From Betaproteobacteria bacterium (GTDB taxonomy: Bacteria > Pseudomonadota > Gammaproteobacteria > Burkholderiales > SG8-41): a stretch of DNA of 42,723 nt. Both the position numbers and the translations under genes were made by a program. Of the stretch, positions 34,362 through 42,723 are shown one piece after another; position 1 is the stretch's first letter, and every line of letters begins with the position of its first letter. The notes beneath the pieces are model-generated. The model saw nothing but the letters and a program-made list of their open reading frames with translations. It was not told where the DNA came from and ran no database searches. The DNA is taken from contig JAQGMI010000107.1 of assembly GCA_028292435.1 (NCBI GenBank), positions 1 through 42,723 on the forward strand, read 5' to 3'.

Positions 34362-35483
34362 TCAGATTTCATCCACTGCAAACAAACGGCGGTATTCGCG
34401 AATGGCATAACGGTCGGTCATGCCGGCAATGTAGTCAGCGACGGTTCGCGCAGAGTCAGCCGTCGCTGCGGCGTGATATTGGGGCGGCATTAACTGCGGT
34501 TCATCGAGAAACGCTTCGAACAAGTCGTGCACGATGCGCCGCGCTTTATTTGTCATGCGCGCAACCTGGTGGTGACGATAGAGGTTGACGCTCAAAAACT
34601 TTTTTAATTCCTGCTGTTCGCGTCGAACCGCCGGACTGAACGCAATCAACGGCAGTGCCGAACGCACATCATCGACCGTACGCAGATTGTTCGCCTCGAT
34701 GTTTCTGGCCGATTCGCGTGTCAGGTCCATCACCAGCGTACCTATCATGCGCCGGACAGTTTCGTGGATAAGCCGCCGCGGATCGATCTTCGGATGTTCT
34801 TGAAGGACTTCTTTGATGTGACGGGCGAATATCGCGACACCCTCGAGCTGTTCGAGCGTCAGCAGGCCCGAACGCAGGCCGTCGTCTACATCATGGTTGT
34901 TGTAGGCAATTTCATCGGCGACATTCGCCAACTGAGCTTCGAGCGACGGACGCCGCCGTTTGATGAACCGCTCGCCCACATCGCCGAGCACGCGCGCATT
35001 TTTTAATGCGCAGTGTTTCAAAATGCCTTCACGCGTTTCGAAGCACAGGTTGAGTCCGTCGAATGCCGCATAGCGCTGCTCGAGCAAATCGACCACGCGT
35101 AGCGATTGAAGATTGTGCTCGAACCCGCCATGCGCTTTCATGCATTGATGAAGTGCATCCTGGCCGGCATGACCGAAAGGCGTATGACCCAGGTCGTGCG
35201 CAAGTGATATCGCTTCGACCAGGTCTTCATTGAGCCGCAGATTACGGGCAATCGAGCGCGCGATCTGCGCCACTTCCAGACTGTGCGTCAGGCGCGTGCG
35301 GAAAAGATCGCCCTCGTGATTGACGAAAACCTGGGTTTTATATTCGAGGCGGCGAAACGCGGTCGAATGGATGATGCGATCGCGATCGCGCTGGAATTCG
35401 CTGCGCCCAACCGGTGCGGGCTCGCGACGGGCGCGGCCGCGGCTGTTGCCGGGATTGATTGCGTAGGGCGCGAACTCACTCAT
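34362..35483 (-). CDS. dgt: deoxyguanosinetriphosphate triphosphohydrolase-like protein (HD domain)
   Basis: Proteins of this family remove triphosphate from dNTPs and so adjust nucleotide pools. The 373-aa product has the N-terminal [21 protein letters not shown] block and the HD metal-site residues in [10 protein letters not shown] (His67) and [12 protein letters not shown] (His96, Asp97). It is of the shorter class, not the 505-aa E. coli Dgt, so substrate range is uncertain. The start overlaps the aroB stop by 8 nt, indicating translational coupling. The aroK-aroB-dgt order is familiar from betaproteobacteria. It is followed, after 136 bp, by the hairpin at 34198-34226. Confidence 0.92.
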   Translation of the reverse strand: MSEFAPYAINPGNSRGRARREPAPVGRSEFQRDRDRIIHSTAFRRLEYKTQVFVNHEGDLFRTRLTHSLEVAQIARSIARNLRLNEDLVEAISLAHDLGHTPFGHAGQDALHQCMKAHGGFEHNLQSLRVVDLLEQRYAAFDGLNLCFETREGILKHCALKNARVLGDVGERFIKRRRPSLEAQLANVADEIAYNNHDVDDGLRSGLLTLEQLEGVAIFARHIKEVLQEHPKIDPRRLIHETVRRMIGTLVMDLTRESARNIEANNLRTVDDVRSALPLIAFSPAVRREQQELKKFLSVNLYRHHQVARMTNKARRIVHDLFEAFLDEPQLMPPQYHAAATADSARTVADYIAGMTDRYAIREYRRLFAVDEI

Positions 35484-36570
35484 CCGATACCGAGGCGGCT
35501 AAGCCTTTAGCGAGCGCCTTCTCAGGCACGTCCGCGGTCAGGAATGCGTCGCCGATCGCGCGCAATAAAATAAAACGTATTTTCCCACCCTCGACTTTTT
35601 TGTCGAGGCCCATGAGTTCCAGATAGCGCGACAGGCCGAAGTCAGGCGCCGTGACGGGAAGGCCCGCGCGCTTAAACAGGGCAATGATGCGACTAACGTC
35701 CTTCGAATCGAGCATACCCATTGCTGCCGAAACGCGTGCTGCAATCACCGTCCCAGCGGCGACAGCTTCGCCATGCAGCCACGTACCGTAGCCCAATCCG
35801 GTTTCGATCGCATGACCGAACGTATGACCGAGATTTAACAATGCGCGTTGTCCGAGTTCCTCTCGTTCGTCGGCGGCGACGACCCGAGCCTTGTTTTCGC
35901 ATGAAACTTTGACTGCATGCGCCAACGCCACCGCATCGCGTGCGACCAGCGCCTCAATATTGTTATCAAGCCAGTCGAAAAAAGGCACATCGCCGATCAG
36001 GCCGTACTTGATGACTTCGGCCAAGCCCGCGCTCACTTCACGCGCGGGCAGCGTGCGCAGCGTGCCGGTGTCGGCAATGACCGCGAGCGGCTGGTAGAAC
36101 GCGCCGATCATGTTCTTGCCGCGCGGATGATTGATGGCGGTTTTGCCGCCGACCGACGAATCGACTTGCGCCAGCAGCGTCGTGGGAATCTGGATGAAGG
36201 GCACGCCGCGCAGATAGGTGGCGGCGGCGAAGCCGGTCAGATCGCCAATCACCCCACCGCCCAGCGCAATCAGCGCTGTTTTGCGCTCGCAGCGATTGCG
36301 CAGCAATGCGTCGAAAACCGAATTGAGCGCATGCCAGTTCTTGTGCGATTCACCCGCCGGAATCACGATCGGCGTAACCGCGACTTTGAGGGCGGCCAAC
36401 GCGCGGGATATTGCATCCAGGTAGATTGGCGCGACTGTCGTATCGGTGATTAACGCGACGCGTTTTTGCGACAGGTGGTCCGCAATCAAGTCACCGCGTT
36501 CGAGCAATTGCTCGCCGATGTAAATAGGATAGCTGCGGTCAGCAAGCGCAACGTCAACGGTTTGCATCAT
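35476..36570 (-). CDS. aroB: 3-dehydroquinate synthase AroB
   Basis: AroB cyclises DAHP to 3-dehydroquinate, the second step of the shikimate pathway, using NAD and a divalent metal. The 364-aa product has the NAD-binding [11 protein letters not shown] (104 onward), [19 protein letters not shown], and metal-ligand segments GHTFGHAIE and HGEAVAAG. Two adjacent ATGs (36570, 36567) can start it; the second matches family N-termini best. It is 26 nt downstream of aroK and overlaps dgt by 8 nt. Confidence 0.97.
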   Translation of the reverse strand: MMQTVDVALADRSYPIYIGEQLLERGDLIADHLSQKRVALITDTTVAPIYLDAISRALAALKVAVTPIVIPAGESHKNWHALNSVFDALLRNRCERKTALIALGGGVIGDLTGFAAATYLRGVPFIQIPTTLLAQVDSSVGGKTAINHPRGKNMIGAFYQPLAVIADTGTLRTLPAREVSAGLAEVIKYGLIGDVPFFDWLDNNIEALVARDAVALAHAVKVSCENKARVVAADEREELGQRALLNLGHTFGHAIETGLGYGTWLHGEAVAAGTVIAARVSAAMGMLDSKDVSRIIALFKRAGLPVTAPDFGLSRYLELMGLDKKVEGGKIRFILLRAIGDAFLTADVPEKALAKGLAASVSDE

Positions 36571-36596
36571 TCAGCGGCGCGATTCAAACATCGGTT

Positions 36597-37196
36597 TCAG
36601 CGGGCAGCGTCGCTTTGAGCGGCGCTGGCGGCAGGCTTGACGGTCATACGTTCGCGTAATCGCTGCTCGAGCCGCGTTGCAAGGTTGCCCAGGCTTTGAT
36701 TGCCGGTATCGATGATCACTGCGGCGACTTCGCGATAAAGTGGATCGCGCTGGGCAAATAATTCTTCCAGTTTTGCACGCGGGTCTGGCGTGCGCAGCAG
36801 CGGGCGATTGCGGTCATGGCGCGTACGTTGCCACAGGTCTTCGAGGGACGCGCGAAGGTAAACGACGGTTCCGTTTTGTGTCAACACTTGCCGATTGTCT
36901 TCGCGCAATACCGCACCGCCGCCGGTCGCCAGCACAATGTCGTTGAGTGCAGTGAGCTCACGCAGCATTGCCGCTTCGCGCACGCGAAACCCGGCCTCAC
37001 CTTCGATTTCGAATATCACCGGAATTTTGACGCCCGTACGGCGCTCGATTTCGTGGTCCGAATCGTAAAAAGTCTTACCCGCGCGTCGCGCGAGCAGGCG
37101 GCCGACCGAAGTCTTGCCTGCGCCCATCAGGCCAACCAGGAAAATGCTCCCCGGAACGGACGGATTGGCTGCTTGCGAAAGCGGTGCGTTCGACAT
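36597..37196 (-). CDS. aroK: shikimate kinase AroK
   Basis: AroK phosphorylates shikimate at the 3-hydroxyl with ATP, the fifth step of the pathway. The 199-aa product has the P-loop GLMGAGKTS at 22-30, the shikimate-binding [11 protein letters not shown] near 44-54, GGGAV near 92 and the lid RNRPLL. The first 15 residues precede the usual family start, yet no other start codon exists before the P-loop, so the ATG at 37196 must be right. No Shine-Dalgarno sequence is visible. A -10-like TACAAT ends 6 nt before the ATG, so the mRNA may be leaderless. A terminator separates it from pilQ. Confidence 0.95.
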   Translation of the reverse strand: MSNAPLSQAANPSVPGSIFLVGLMGAGKTSVGRLLARRAGKTFYDSDHEIERRTGVKIPVIFEIEGEAGFRVREAAMLRELTALNDIVLATGGGAVLREDNRQVLTQNGTVVYLRASLEDLWQRTRHDRNRPLLRTPDPRAKLEELFAQRDPLYREVAAVIIDTGNQSLGNLATRLEQRLRERMTVKPAASAAQSDAAR

Positions 37197-37202
37197 GGCA
37201 CG

Positions 37203-37208
37203 ATTGTA
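37203..37208 (-). promoter_or_regulatory. possible -10 element of aroK (leaderless geometry)
   Basis: On the minus strand TACAAT matches the -10 consensus at 5 of 6 positions and ends 6 nt before the aroK ATG. The -35 position (TTTTTG at 17-bp spacing) falls in the T-run of the upstream terminator and is weak. If used, the transcript starts on or next to the ATG. Confidence 0.4.
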
Positions 37209-37226
37209 ACTTGAATGGCGGGCGCC

Positions 37227-37258
37227 AAAAAAAACGGCGGGAAGACCCGCCGTTTTTT
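37227..37258. terminator. bidirectional intrinsic terminator after pilQ
   Basis: CGGCGGG (37235-37241), loop AAGA and CCCGCCG (37246-37252) form a 7-bp GC stem, extended by A-T pairs. It is flanked by eight A on one side and six T on the other, so it can work in both directions. On the minus strand it closes the pilM-Q operon 19 bp after the pilQ stop. Confidence 0.9.
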
Positions 37259-37276
37259 GGTAAAACGCGGCCTGCG

Positions 37277-39427
37277 CTAGCGCAACGAAACCGTGTTTTT
37301 CATGATCCGCGGATTGATAAAAATCAGTAGTTCATTTCTGTCGTCTTGCTTGGTGTTGCTTCGGAACAGGAACCCGACATACGGAAGGTCGCCGAACATC
37401 GGCACCTTGGTCGTCTGATCGTTTTGCGTGAGGGTATAGATGCCGCCGATTACGACCGTGCCGCCGTTTTGCACCAATACGTTGGTCGTTATCTGCTTGG
37501 TATCGATCGACGGTCCGGCAGTGGTTATCGCGCCCACGCTGTCCTTATGGACATTCAAATCCATGATGATGTTGTCGTCCGGCGTAATCTGCGGTTTGAC
37601 TTTCAAGGAAAGCGTCGCTTTCTTGAATGCCACGCTGGTGGCGCCGCTCGAAGTCGCTTGTTGATACGGCAGTTCCGTGCCCTGCTCGATGGTCGCCTCG
37701 ACCTGGTCGGCGGTGATTACGCGAGGGCTGGAGATGATTTTGCCTTTGCCGTCCGCCTGCAACGCCGACACTTCCAGATTTAGAAAACGGGACATCGCTG
37801 AGTTAAACAGGATCAGCGAAAACACGCCGGGAGTGCGGCCATTGATACCGGTTGCCGGCATGTTTACACCCAGCGACTGGTTAAAGTTTGGCACCGGGCT
37901 GCCGATTTGCGTTGTATGGAAGCCGGTGTCATCAAGGCTGCCGCCGATGGTGCCGCGTACGTTGCTGTTCAATACGGTTTGACCTACCGAGCCATTGCTT
38001 CCGTTGTCATGAAGGCCGAGACGCGCACCCAGGTTTCGGGTAAACGTGTCCGAGGCTTCGACGATTCGCGCTTCGATCATCACCTGGCGCACCGGCACGT
38101 CGATTTTGCGCACGAGTGTGCGAACCTGTTCAAGACGCGACGGCGTATCCTGCACGAACAACGTGTTGGTGCGCGGATCGATCACCGCGCTTCCGCGCTT
38201 GGAGAGAATGCGCTGGTCTTTGTCGGCGAGAATTTTTTGAAACGCATCTGCTTTCTGGTAATTCAGCTGGAATGATTCCGTCCGCACCGGCTCGATGTCG
38301 GAAATCTGCTGCTGGGCTTCGAGCGCAAGTTTTTCCTTGGTCGTAAGCTCATCGCGCGGCGCAATCCAGACGACATTGCCATTCTTGCGCATGTCGAGGC
38401 CTTTGGTTTGCAAAATGATGTCGAGCGCCTGGTCCCACGGCACATCTTTTAGCCGCAGGGTGAGATTTCCGCCGACGGTGTCGCTGGTAATAAAGTTAAA
38501 GCCGGTGAAGTCGGCAATAACCTGCAGCACCGCGCGCACTTCAACGTTCTGGAAGTTGAGCGACAGTTTTTCACCGGTGTAGCCCACACGCGAACCCTGA
38601 ATTAATTTGGTCGGGTCTTCAAGAATGGGTTTGATTTCGACAATAAAGCGATTGTCGGTCTGATAGGCCGAATGTTCCCACAGGCCCTTGGGCTCGATCG
38701 AGATTCGCGAACCCGTTCCCTGCGGGAACGCGTCAACGGTTTGCACGGGGGTTGCAAAGTCAACCACGTCCAGACGGCGTTCCAGATTTTTCGGCAATGC
38801 CGTATTGGCGAAATCGATGATCAGGCTGCGTCCTTGCTGGCGCAGATCGATGCCCACTGCGCTATCCGACAAATCGATGACCAGACGTCCTTCGCCGCTC
38901 GACCCGCGCCGAAAACTGATATCGCGCAGCGTGTGGCGCTTGTCGTCAGGCTTCGCTTCGGCAAAATGAGAGGTGACCGTCGCAGCTGATGGTGAGGGTG
39001 CCGACGTCTGCAACGTTATAAGCACCGTCTTACCTTCAACTTTGGTGTCGTAACCAATCGATTTGGCAAGGTTCATGACGAGACGGGTGCGGCCGCCTGC
39101 CTGCACAATGTTCATGTTGCGCAGATCGCCGTCGCCGACTTCCTGTACCGTTTTACCCAGTGCGTTGTCGGTGTCGGGAAAATCGAACGCAATCCGCGGC
39201 GGATTGTTGATGGTGAATCCGGCGGGTGGATTAGCGAGCGGCTCGCGCATGGTGATTTTCACAACGATATTGCCGCCTTGTTGGCCGGCGACCGTCAGCG
39301 TTTCTATCCCGTTCGCCTGCGGAGCCGGTGTGCTTTGACCCCACGCCGCGAAGCTCGCAATCAAACCAGCAGCTGCCGCCAGCAGCGTGCGCTGCATCGT
39401 TTTCGTGATATTCGCCGAAACTTTCAT
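37277..39427 (-). CDS. pilQ: type IV pilus secretin PilQ
   Basis: PilQ is the outer-membrane ring through which the type IV pilus passes. The 716-aa product has a signal peptide ([17 protein letters not shown], ending near residue 31), two AMIN peptidoglycan-binding domains (about 40-110 and 165-255), a secretin/TonB short domain with [20 protein letters not shown] near 290, an N-type domain with [12 protein letters not shown], and the C-terminal secretin domain ending in [10 protein letters not shown]. An ATG at codon 11 is a second possible start. It follows pilP after 61 nt that contain a small hairpin, and is the last gene of the operon. Confidence 0.96.
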   Translation of the reverse strand: MKVSANITKTMQRTLLAAAAGLIASFAAWGQSTPAPQANGIETLTVAGQQGGNIVVKITMREPLANPPAGFTINNPPRIAFDFPDTDNALGKTVQEVGDGDLRNMNIVQAGGRTRLVMNLAKSIGYDTKVEGKTVLITLQTSAPSPSAATVTSHFAEAKPDDKRHTLRDISFRRGSSGEGRLVIDLSDSAVGIDLRQQGRSLIIDFANTALPKNLERRLDVVDFATPVQTVDAFPQGTGSRISIEPKGLWEHSAYQTDNRFIVEIKPILEDPTKLIQGSRVGYTGEKLSLNFQNVEVRAVLQVIADFTGFNFITSDTVGGNLTLRLKDVPWDQALDIILQTKGLDMRKNGNVVWIAPRDELTTKEKLALEAQQQISDIEPVRTESFQLNYQKADAFQKILADKDQRILSKRGSAVIDPRTNTLFVQDTPSRLEQVRTLVRKIDVPVRQVMIEARIVEASDTFTRNLGARLGLHDNGSNGSVGQTVLNSNVRGTIGGSLDDTGFHTTQIGSPVPNFNQSLGVNMPATGINGRTPGVFSLILFNSAMSRFLNLEVSALQADGKGKIISSPRVITADQVEATIEQGTELPYQQATSSGATSVAFKKATLSLKVKPQITPDDNIIMDLNVHKDSVGAITTAGPSIDTKQITTNVLVQNGGTVVIGGIYTLTQNDQTTKVPMFGDLPYVGFLFRSNTKQDDRNELLIFINPRIMKNTVSLR

Positions 39428-39446
39428 TAATACCCCCTGATTTTCT

Positions 39447-39463
39447 GCCGCCCTGAAAGCGGC
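39447..39463. promoter_or_regulatory. small hairpin in the pilP-pilQ gap
   Basis: GCCGC (39447-39451) and GCGGC (39459-39463) form a 5-bp stem with a 7-nt loop. No T-run follows in the direction of transcription, so it is not a standard terminator. It could affect mRNA stability between pilP and pilQ, or be chance. Confidence 0.3.
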
Positions 39464-39488
39464 GGACCAGCCTGCTGCTTTACCCGGT

Positions 39489-40013
39489 TTATTTGCTTGC
39501 TTCTTCCGCCAGCGTCAGAGTACTCACGCGCTCAGTCCAATCACCACCGCTGTCCTGAACGATCTCTTTAAGCTTGATTGACGACTCGGAAATGTCGGTA
39601 ATGAGACCGAAGTTCTGTCCGACATAATTTCCCGATTTGACGCGGAATAGGTTGTTGTCCGGGCTCTTGACGAGCGCAAACGTCTGTTTGTTTTGTTGCA
39701 GGGTGCCGACCATGCGCAGGTTCTCGAGCGGATACGCTTCGAGCGGCTCTTTGCGCCGCGAGAGATCCGGTTGGATGCCGCCGCCCGCCAGATTCTTGGG
39801 CGGTTCGATCTTGCGCGGTTTGAATGGATCAATCAGGTTGTAAGCATCATAGGTAAAGGGTTCATACGGCTTGACGTCCGGCAACGGCGGGATTCTGCCG
39901 TGCGGAAGTTTTTCCGATTCCTTGACGAATTGCCGAAGGTCTGAATACTGCTCACCGCCGCACGACGCGAGTCCGCAGCTCAGCACGAGTGAAATCCAGA
40001 GGCGCCGGCTCAT
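39489..40013 (-). CDS. pilP: type IV pilus assembly lipoprotein PilP
   Basis: PilP is an inner-membrane lipoprotein that links PilN/PilO to the secretin PilQ. The 174-aa product has a short signal sequence with the lipobox Leu-Ala-Ser-Cys (Cys18), a flexible linker with the NLIDPF segment typical of PilP, and a C-terminal beta domain (LRMVGTLQQNKQTFALVKSP..., shown in part). Its start overlaps the pilO stop by 4 nt (ATGA). Confidence 0.95.
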   Translation of the reverse strand: MSRRLWISLVLSCGLASCGGEQYSDLRQFVKESEKLPHGRIPPLPDVKPYEPFTYDAYNLIDPFKPRKIEPPKNLAGGGIQPDLSRRKEPLEAYPLENLRMVGTLQQNKQTFALVKSPDNNLFRVKSGNYVGQNFGLITDISESSIKLKEIVQDSGGDWTERVSTLTLAEEASK

Positions 40014-40645
40014 TTCTTACCTGCCTTGTCTTTGGCCGACTTTTTCTGCTTCGCGATTTCGTCTTCGTCGAGATAGCGGTAAGTCTTGGCGATTGCATCC
40101 ATCGACAAATTACTGTCCTTGACATTCAGCGCAAGCGACACATCATTGAGCAGCACGATTCGCGACAGCTTCGAAATATCGCTCGCGAACGCCCCCATGT
40201 CGTGATAGCTGCCGGTGACGCGGATGTTGATGGGCAATTCGGCATAAAACTCCGAAATCGCTTCGCTGGCCGCGGGCTTAAACAATTCGAACTGCAGGCC
40301 GCGACCAAGTCCGGCCTGGTTGATATCCGTCAGCAACGCTTCCATTTCCGATTTACTCGGCAACTGCTTGAGCAGCGTGCCGAATGACTTTTCAATATCA
40401 GCAAGCTGTTTGCGATAGGCCTCGAGATCGATGGCCTGTTTCTTCTTCTCGAGAAACGTGGAGCGCAGCGTCTGTTCTTTTTTCACCGATGCATCGATGG
40501 CTTCGAGCTGACCTTGCCAGTCCAGAAAATAGCCCGCGACGATACAGCCGACAAACGCGAGCACCAGAAGCGCGAGCTTTGGTAATGCCGGCCAGCTGCC
40601 GATATTTTTTGGATCGAGGCGTCTTAGATCGTCGAGAGTCATCAT
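40010..40645 (-). CDS. pilO: type IV pilus alignment protein PilO
   Basis: PilO pairs with PilN in the periplasm to form the alignment ring between the motor and PilQ. The 211-aa product has a cytoplasmic N-terminal tail, one membrane helix (about 23-44, LPKLALLVLAFVGCIVAGYFL), a coiled coil (QTLRSTFLEKKKQAIDLEAY region) and a ferredoxin-like C-terminal domain with the SYHDMGAFASDISKL segment. It overlaps both pilN and pilP by 4 nt, so production of the complex is likely coupled. Confidence 0.95.
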   Translation of the reverse strand: MMTLDDLRRLDPKNIGSWPALPKLALLVLAFVGCIVAGYFLDWQGQLEAIDASVKKEQTLRSTFLEKKKQAIDLEAYRKQLADIEKSFGTLLKQLPSKSEMEALLTDINQAGLGRGLQFELFKPAASEAISEFYAELPINIRVTGSYHDMGAFASDISKLSRIVLLNDVSLALNVKDSNLSMDAIAKTYRYLDEDEIAKQKKSAKDKAGKK

Positions 40646-41292
40646 TTTTTAGCATTCCCCGCCGGTGCTGCCGCCTTGCCGGGCGCGACGACTTGCGCTG
40701 TTGGAATCGCGCCGCCTGCGGCGGGCTTTTTGGCCGCAGTTGCATCATCCTTCGAGCGTGTTAACAGTACGCTGAGGCTGAATTCACTCAAGCGCGAGGT
40801 CTTGTCCGTTATCGCGTGAATTTCGACCAAGCTTGGTTTTTCGAGATAGGGCGAGGACTCGAGATTCCGCATGAAGGTCGAGACGCGCGCATTGGATTGC
40901 GCGAATCCGTTCACGGAAACTTTGCTGCCTTTTTGCTGGACGCCTTTCAGGTAGACGCCGTCGGGCAACTGCCGCACGAGCTGGTCGAGCAGGTACACCG
41001 TATCGGCGCGATTGGCTTGCAACGATTCAACGATTTTTTTGCGTTGCAGCAGCGCGGTGGTCTGCTCCTGCACTTTTTTGATTTCGGCAATCTGCTTATC
41101 AAGTGACGCGATTTCCGATTCGAGATAGGAATTGCGGCCGTTCTGCTCTTCGAGCTGGCCGCCGAGGTAGCTATGCGCCGCAAACCAAACGGCCGCGCCG
41201 AGGCCCGCCATCACGCCCAGCGCAATGAAGAATTGCTGCTGCAGCTGTTTGCGCTTGGTTTCGCGGTGCGGCAGTAGGTTGATGCGGATCAT
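40642..41292 (-). CDS. pilN: type IV pilus alignment protein PilN
   Basis: PilN is a bitopic inner-membrane protein whose cytoplasmic N-terminus docks into PilM. The 216-aa product starts MIRINLLPHRE, with the INLLP docking motif at 3-8, followed by a membrane helix (about 22-46), a coiled coil and a periplasmic ferredoxin-like domain. The C-terminus is an Ala/Pro-rich tail. It overlaps pilM and pilO by 4 nt each. Confidence 0.95.
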   Translation of the reverse strand: MIRINLLPHRETKRKQLQQQFFIALGVMAGLGAAVWFAAHSYLGGQLEEQNGRNSYLESEIASLDKQIAEIKKVQEQTTALLQRKKIVESLQANRADTVYLLDQLVRQLPDGVYLKGVQQKGSKVSVNGFAQSNARVSTFMRNLESSPYLEKPSLVEIHAITDKTSRLSEFSLSVLLTRSKDDATAAKKPAAGGAIPTAQVVAPGKAAAPAGNAKK

Positions 41293-42380
41293 GCGTCAAA
41301 CCTCCGCATTGCAAGGCCGCATGCGACCATGAGCGAAGGCGCATCGGTCGCGAGATTTTTAGGGCGGATCTTCGACGACAAGGCCATATTGGCGAAGGGA
41401 TTAGCCACCATCGATGGCACCGAAGTGCGGCGCGTGACGACCTCGTCGATACCGGGTATGGCCGCACATCCGCCCGCAAGCAGAATGTGGTTCACCTGGT
41501 TGAACTGGGTCGAGGTGAAGAAAAATTGCAAAGCGCGTGCCACTTCAAGGCCCAGCGTATCCATGAACGGCGCGAGGACCTCTGCATCGTAATTGTCCGG
41601 CAGTCCGCCGGTACGCTTGGAGGCCTCCGCCTCTTCGGGCGACATGCCGAATGCGCGCTGAATCTCCTGCGTCAAGGTGTTGCCGCCAAACGGCTGTTCG
41701 CGCATGTAAATCGATTGCCCATTGCGCAGCACGTTGAGATTCATCATCGTTGTGCCGACGTCGACGATTGCGATGTTCTGGTCTTTGCCGCCGTCGGGCA
41801 GGGCGCGCTCAATGAGTTCGAAGGCGGTCTGCACGGCGAACGACTCGATATCGACCACCATCGCTTTCAGGCCGGCAGCTTCCGCCGCGGCAACCCGGTC
41901 CTCGATCTTTTCCTTACGCGAGGCAGCGATCAGCACCTCAACGTCGTCGGGGCTGTTCGGCGCGGGACCGATAACCTGGAAATCCAGATTTACTTCGTCC
42001 AGCGCGAACGGGATGTATTGATTGGCTTCGGTCTCGACCTGCAGTTCAAGCTCACTGTCGAGCTGACCGGCCGGCACGGTTATTTTCTTAGTGATAACCG
42101 CGGCCGATGGCAGTGCGAGCGCGAGACCTTTAATATTGGTACCCATGCGCTTCCAGCCCCGCTTCAGGCAATCACTGACCGCTTCGAGATTATTGATATT
42201 GCCGTCGACGACGGCATCGCGCGGCAACGGCTCAATTACGTAGCGCTCAACGCAGTAGACGTTCTTGCCCTTATCTACAATCTCGACCAACTTTACCGAA
42301 GACGAGCTAATGTCGCAGCCGATCAGCGCAGGCGCTTTCGACTTGAACAGGCGGTCTAGGATTTCGAGGTTAAAGTTCAC
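41289..42380 (-). CDS. pilM: type IV pilus assembly ATPase-fold protein PilM
   Basis: PilM is a cytoplasmic actin-like (FtsA-type) protein that binds the N-terminus of PilN and connects the pilus motor with the alignment complex. The 363-aa product has the phosphate-binding segment LIGCDISSSSVKLVEI near 18-33, a second phosphate loop IAIVDVGTTMMNL, and the adenosine-site segment HILLAGGCAAIPG. The start is a GTG at 42380, with AAGGGA just upstream; the first residues NFNLEILDRLF fit the family. It leads pilMNOPQ and is divergent from the PBP1A gene. Confidence 0.95.
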   Translation of the reverse strand: MNFNLEILDRLFKSKAPALIGCDISSSSVKLVEIVDKGKNVYCVERYVIEPLPRDAVVDGNINNLEAVSDCLKRGWKRMGTNIKGLALALPSAAVITKKITVPAGQLDSELELQVETEANQYIPFALDEVNLDFQVIGPAPNSPDDVEVLIAASRKEKIEDRVAAAEAAGLKAMVVDIESFAVQTAFELIERALPDGGKDQNIAIVDVGTTMMNLNVLRNGQSIYMREQPFGGNTLTQEIQRAFGMSPEEAEASKRTGGLPDNYDAEVLAPFMDTLGLEVARALQFFFTSTQFNQVNHILLAGGCAAIPGIDEVVTRRTSVPSMVANPFANMALSSKIRPKNLATDAPSLMVACGLAMRRFDA

Positions 42381-42415
42381 TTTTCCCTTAAGCGTTGGCG
42401 GGTTAGGAGCTGTTT

Positions 42416-42444
42416 ATATAATTTACATTAAATGCTAACAACAA
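42416..42444 (-). promoter_or_regulatory. possible pilM promoter
   Basis: On the minus strand TTGTTG (42444-42439) and TTATAT (42421-42416) are spaced by 17 bp; TATATA one base further gives 18-bp spacing. Transcription would start near 42408, some 28 nt before the pilM GTG. Confidence 0.45.
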
Positions 42445-42520
42445 CTCCACACCATGTAAAGCAAATGGTTGGCATTCCTTTTGAGATTGGCCAAGCATAT
42501 AATTCCAGATTCGCTTTGTT

Positions 42521-42578
42521 CTTAAGGATTTAGCTTGCCCTGAGCGTAAAGAAGTTTGCGCTTACTAACGTCCTTAAG
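42521..42578. repeat. nested inverted repeat between pilM and the PBP1A gene
   Basis: The outer arms CTTAAGGA (42521-42528) and TCCTTAAG (42571-42578) are perfect 8-bp inverted copies. Inside them TGAGCGTAAA (42541-42550) and TTTGCGCTTA (42555-42564) pair with two wobble-type mismatches around a GAAG loop. No T-run follows directly. It could be a protein-binding site or a structured RNA. Confidence 0.55.
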
Positions 42579-42607
42579 CCGTTGTTTTTTTGCAACAATA
42601 ACATTCG

Positions 42608-42613
42608 CATAAT
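42608..42613 (+). promoter_or_regulatory. possible -10 element of the PBP1A gene (leaderless geometry)
   Basis: CATAAT matches the -10 consensus at 5 of 6 positions and ends 6 nt before the ATG at 42620. The -35 position lies in a T-run (TTTTTT, 42585-42590) and is weak. No Shine-Dalgarno sequence is visible before the ATG. Confidence 0.35.
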
Positions 42614-42619
42614 CAATCC

Positions 42620-42723
42620 ATGTCGTCACGCTGGTGGTCTTTTCCCCTCGCACTTCTGGCTGCCGCCGCGGCAGCCGGTGTTCTCGTGCTCGTATTTGTC
42701 ATCGTCATCGTTTATCCGACGCT
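42620..42723 (+). CDS. mrcA: penicillin-binding protein 1A, N-terminal fragment (partial)
   Basis: Only 34 full codons are inside the window. The product begins with a short basic stretch (MSSRWWS) and one long hydrophobic segment rich in Ala, Leu, Val and Ile, ending in VYPT. This is the expected start of a class A penicillin-binding protein: cytoplasmic tail, signal anchor, then the glycosyltransferase domain, whose family lead-in often reads YPxLPS. The call rests mostly on position, since a PBP1A gene divergent from pilM is standard in beta- and gammaproteobacteria. The enzyme would polymerise and cross-link peptidoglycan. Another membrane-anchored protein cannot be excluded. Confidence 0.65.
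   Translation, partial: MSSRWWSFPLALLAAAAAAGVLVLVFVIVIVYPT

Larger units (their letters stand above)
42381..42619. other. pilM / PBP1A divergent intergenic region
   Basis: This 239-bp AT-rich stretch separates two divergent genes. It holds a predicted pilM promoter (42416-42444, minus strand), a nested inverted repeat (42521-42578) and a -10-like CATAAT (42608-42613) placed 6 nt before the PBP1A start codon. No open frame of interest is seen. Confidence 0.7.

Noticed and set aside
42469..42486. Sigma54-like TTGGCA-N-TTGAG in front of the PBP1A gene
   Set aside because: The -12 element has GA in place of the invariant GC, and the distance to the gene is long; treated as chance.

Overview
The window is a GC-rich, gene-dense piece of a betaproteobacterial chromosome, probably close to the replication origin. 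Three things support this: the order yidC-mnmE-(parS)-mnmG-rsmG-parA-parB-atpIBEFHAGDC, the PilMNOPQ-AroK-AroB-Dgt-GltBD block next to a divergent PBP1A gene, and the closeness of the proteins to betaproteobacterial and gammaproteobacterial relatives. I cannot name the genus. I saw no tRNA, rRNA, CRISPR array, insertion sequence, prophage or other accessory island. Almost every gene is a recognisable core gene.

Layout. 1-5735 (+): tail of yidC, the tRNA-modification genes mnmE and mnmG, rsmG, and the chromosome segregation pair parA/parB, with two parS sites between mnmE and mnmG. 5736-13036 (+): a promoter and about 240 nt of leader, then the full F1Fo ATP synthase operon, closed by an intrinsic terminator. 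13161-19728 (+): glpD, glmU, glmS and recQ. 19741-24250 (-): one compact operon argS / SPOR protein / two tandem dsbA paralogues / SDR, meeting recQ tail to tail with a 12-bp gap. 24362-27954 (-): priA and hemE, separated by 320 bp of AT-rich DNA with two consensus DnaA boxes. 28042-34182 (-): gltB and gltD (glutamate synthase), with a terminator-like hairpin just before the gltB ribosome binding site. 34362-37196 (-): aroK-aroB-dgt. 37277-42380 (-): pilM-N-O-P-Q, the type IV pilus alignment complex and secretin, with 4-nt overlaps from pilM to pilP. 42620-end (+): start of a divergent PBP1A gene.

Functions group into membrane and translation maintenance (YidC, MnmE/G, RsmG, ArgRS), chromosome segregation and repair (ParABS, RecQ, PriA, Dgt), energy and nitrogen metabolism (ATP synthase, GlpD, GltBD), cell-envelope precursors (GlmS feeding GlmU, PBP1A, SPOR protein), heme and shikimate synthesis, oxidative protein folding, and type IV pili.

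No new multi-gene system is visible. The items most worth checking are non-coding: the parS pair, the DnaA-box region between hemE and priA, a repeated geometry in which a -10-like hexamer ends exactly 6 nt before the start codon (glmU, aroK, PBP1A; candidate leaderless mRNAs), the hairpin in the gltB leader, a nested inverted repeat before the PBP1A gene, and a DsbA paralogue with the unusual active site CQYC. All calls come from reading the sequence; no database search or computation was run.
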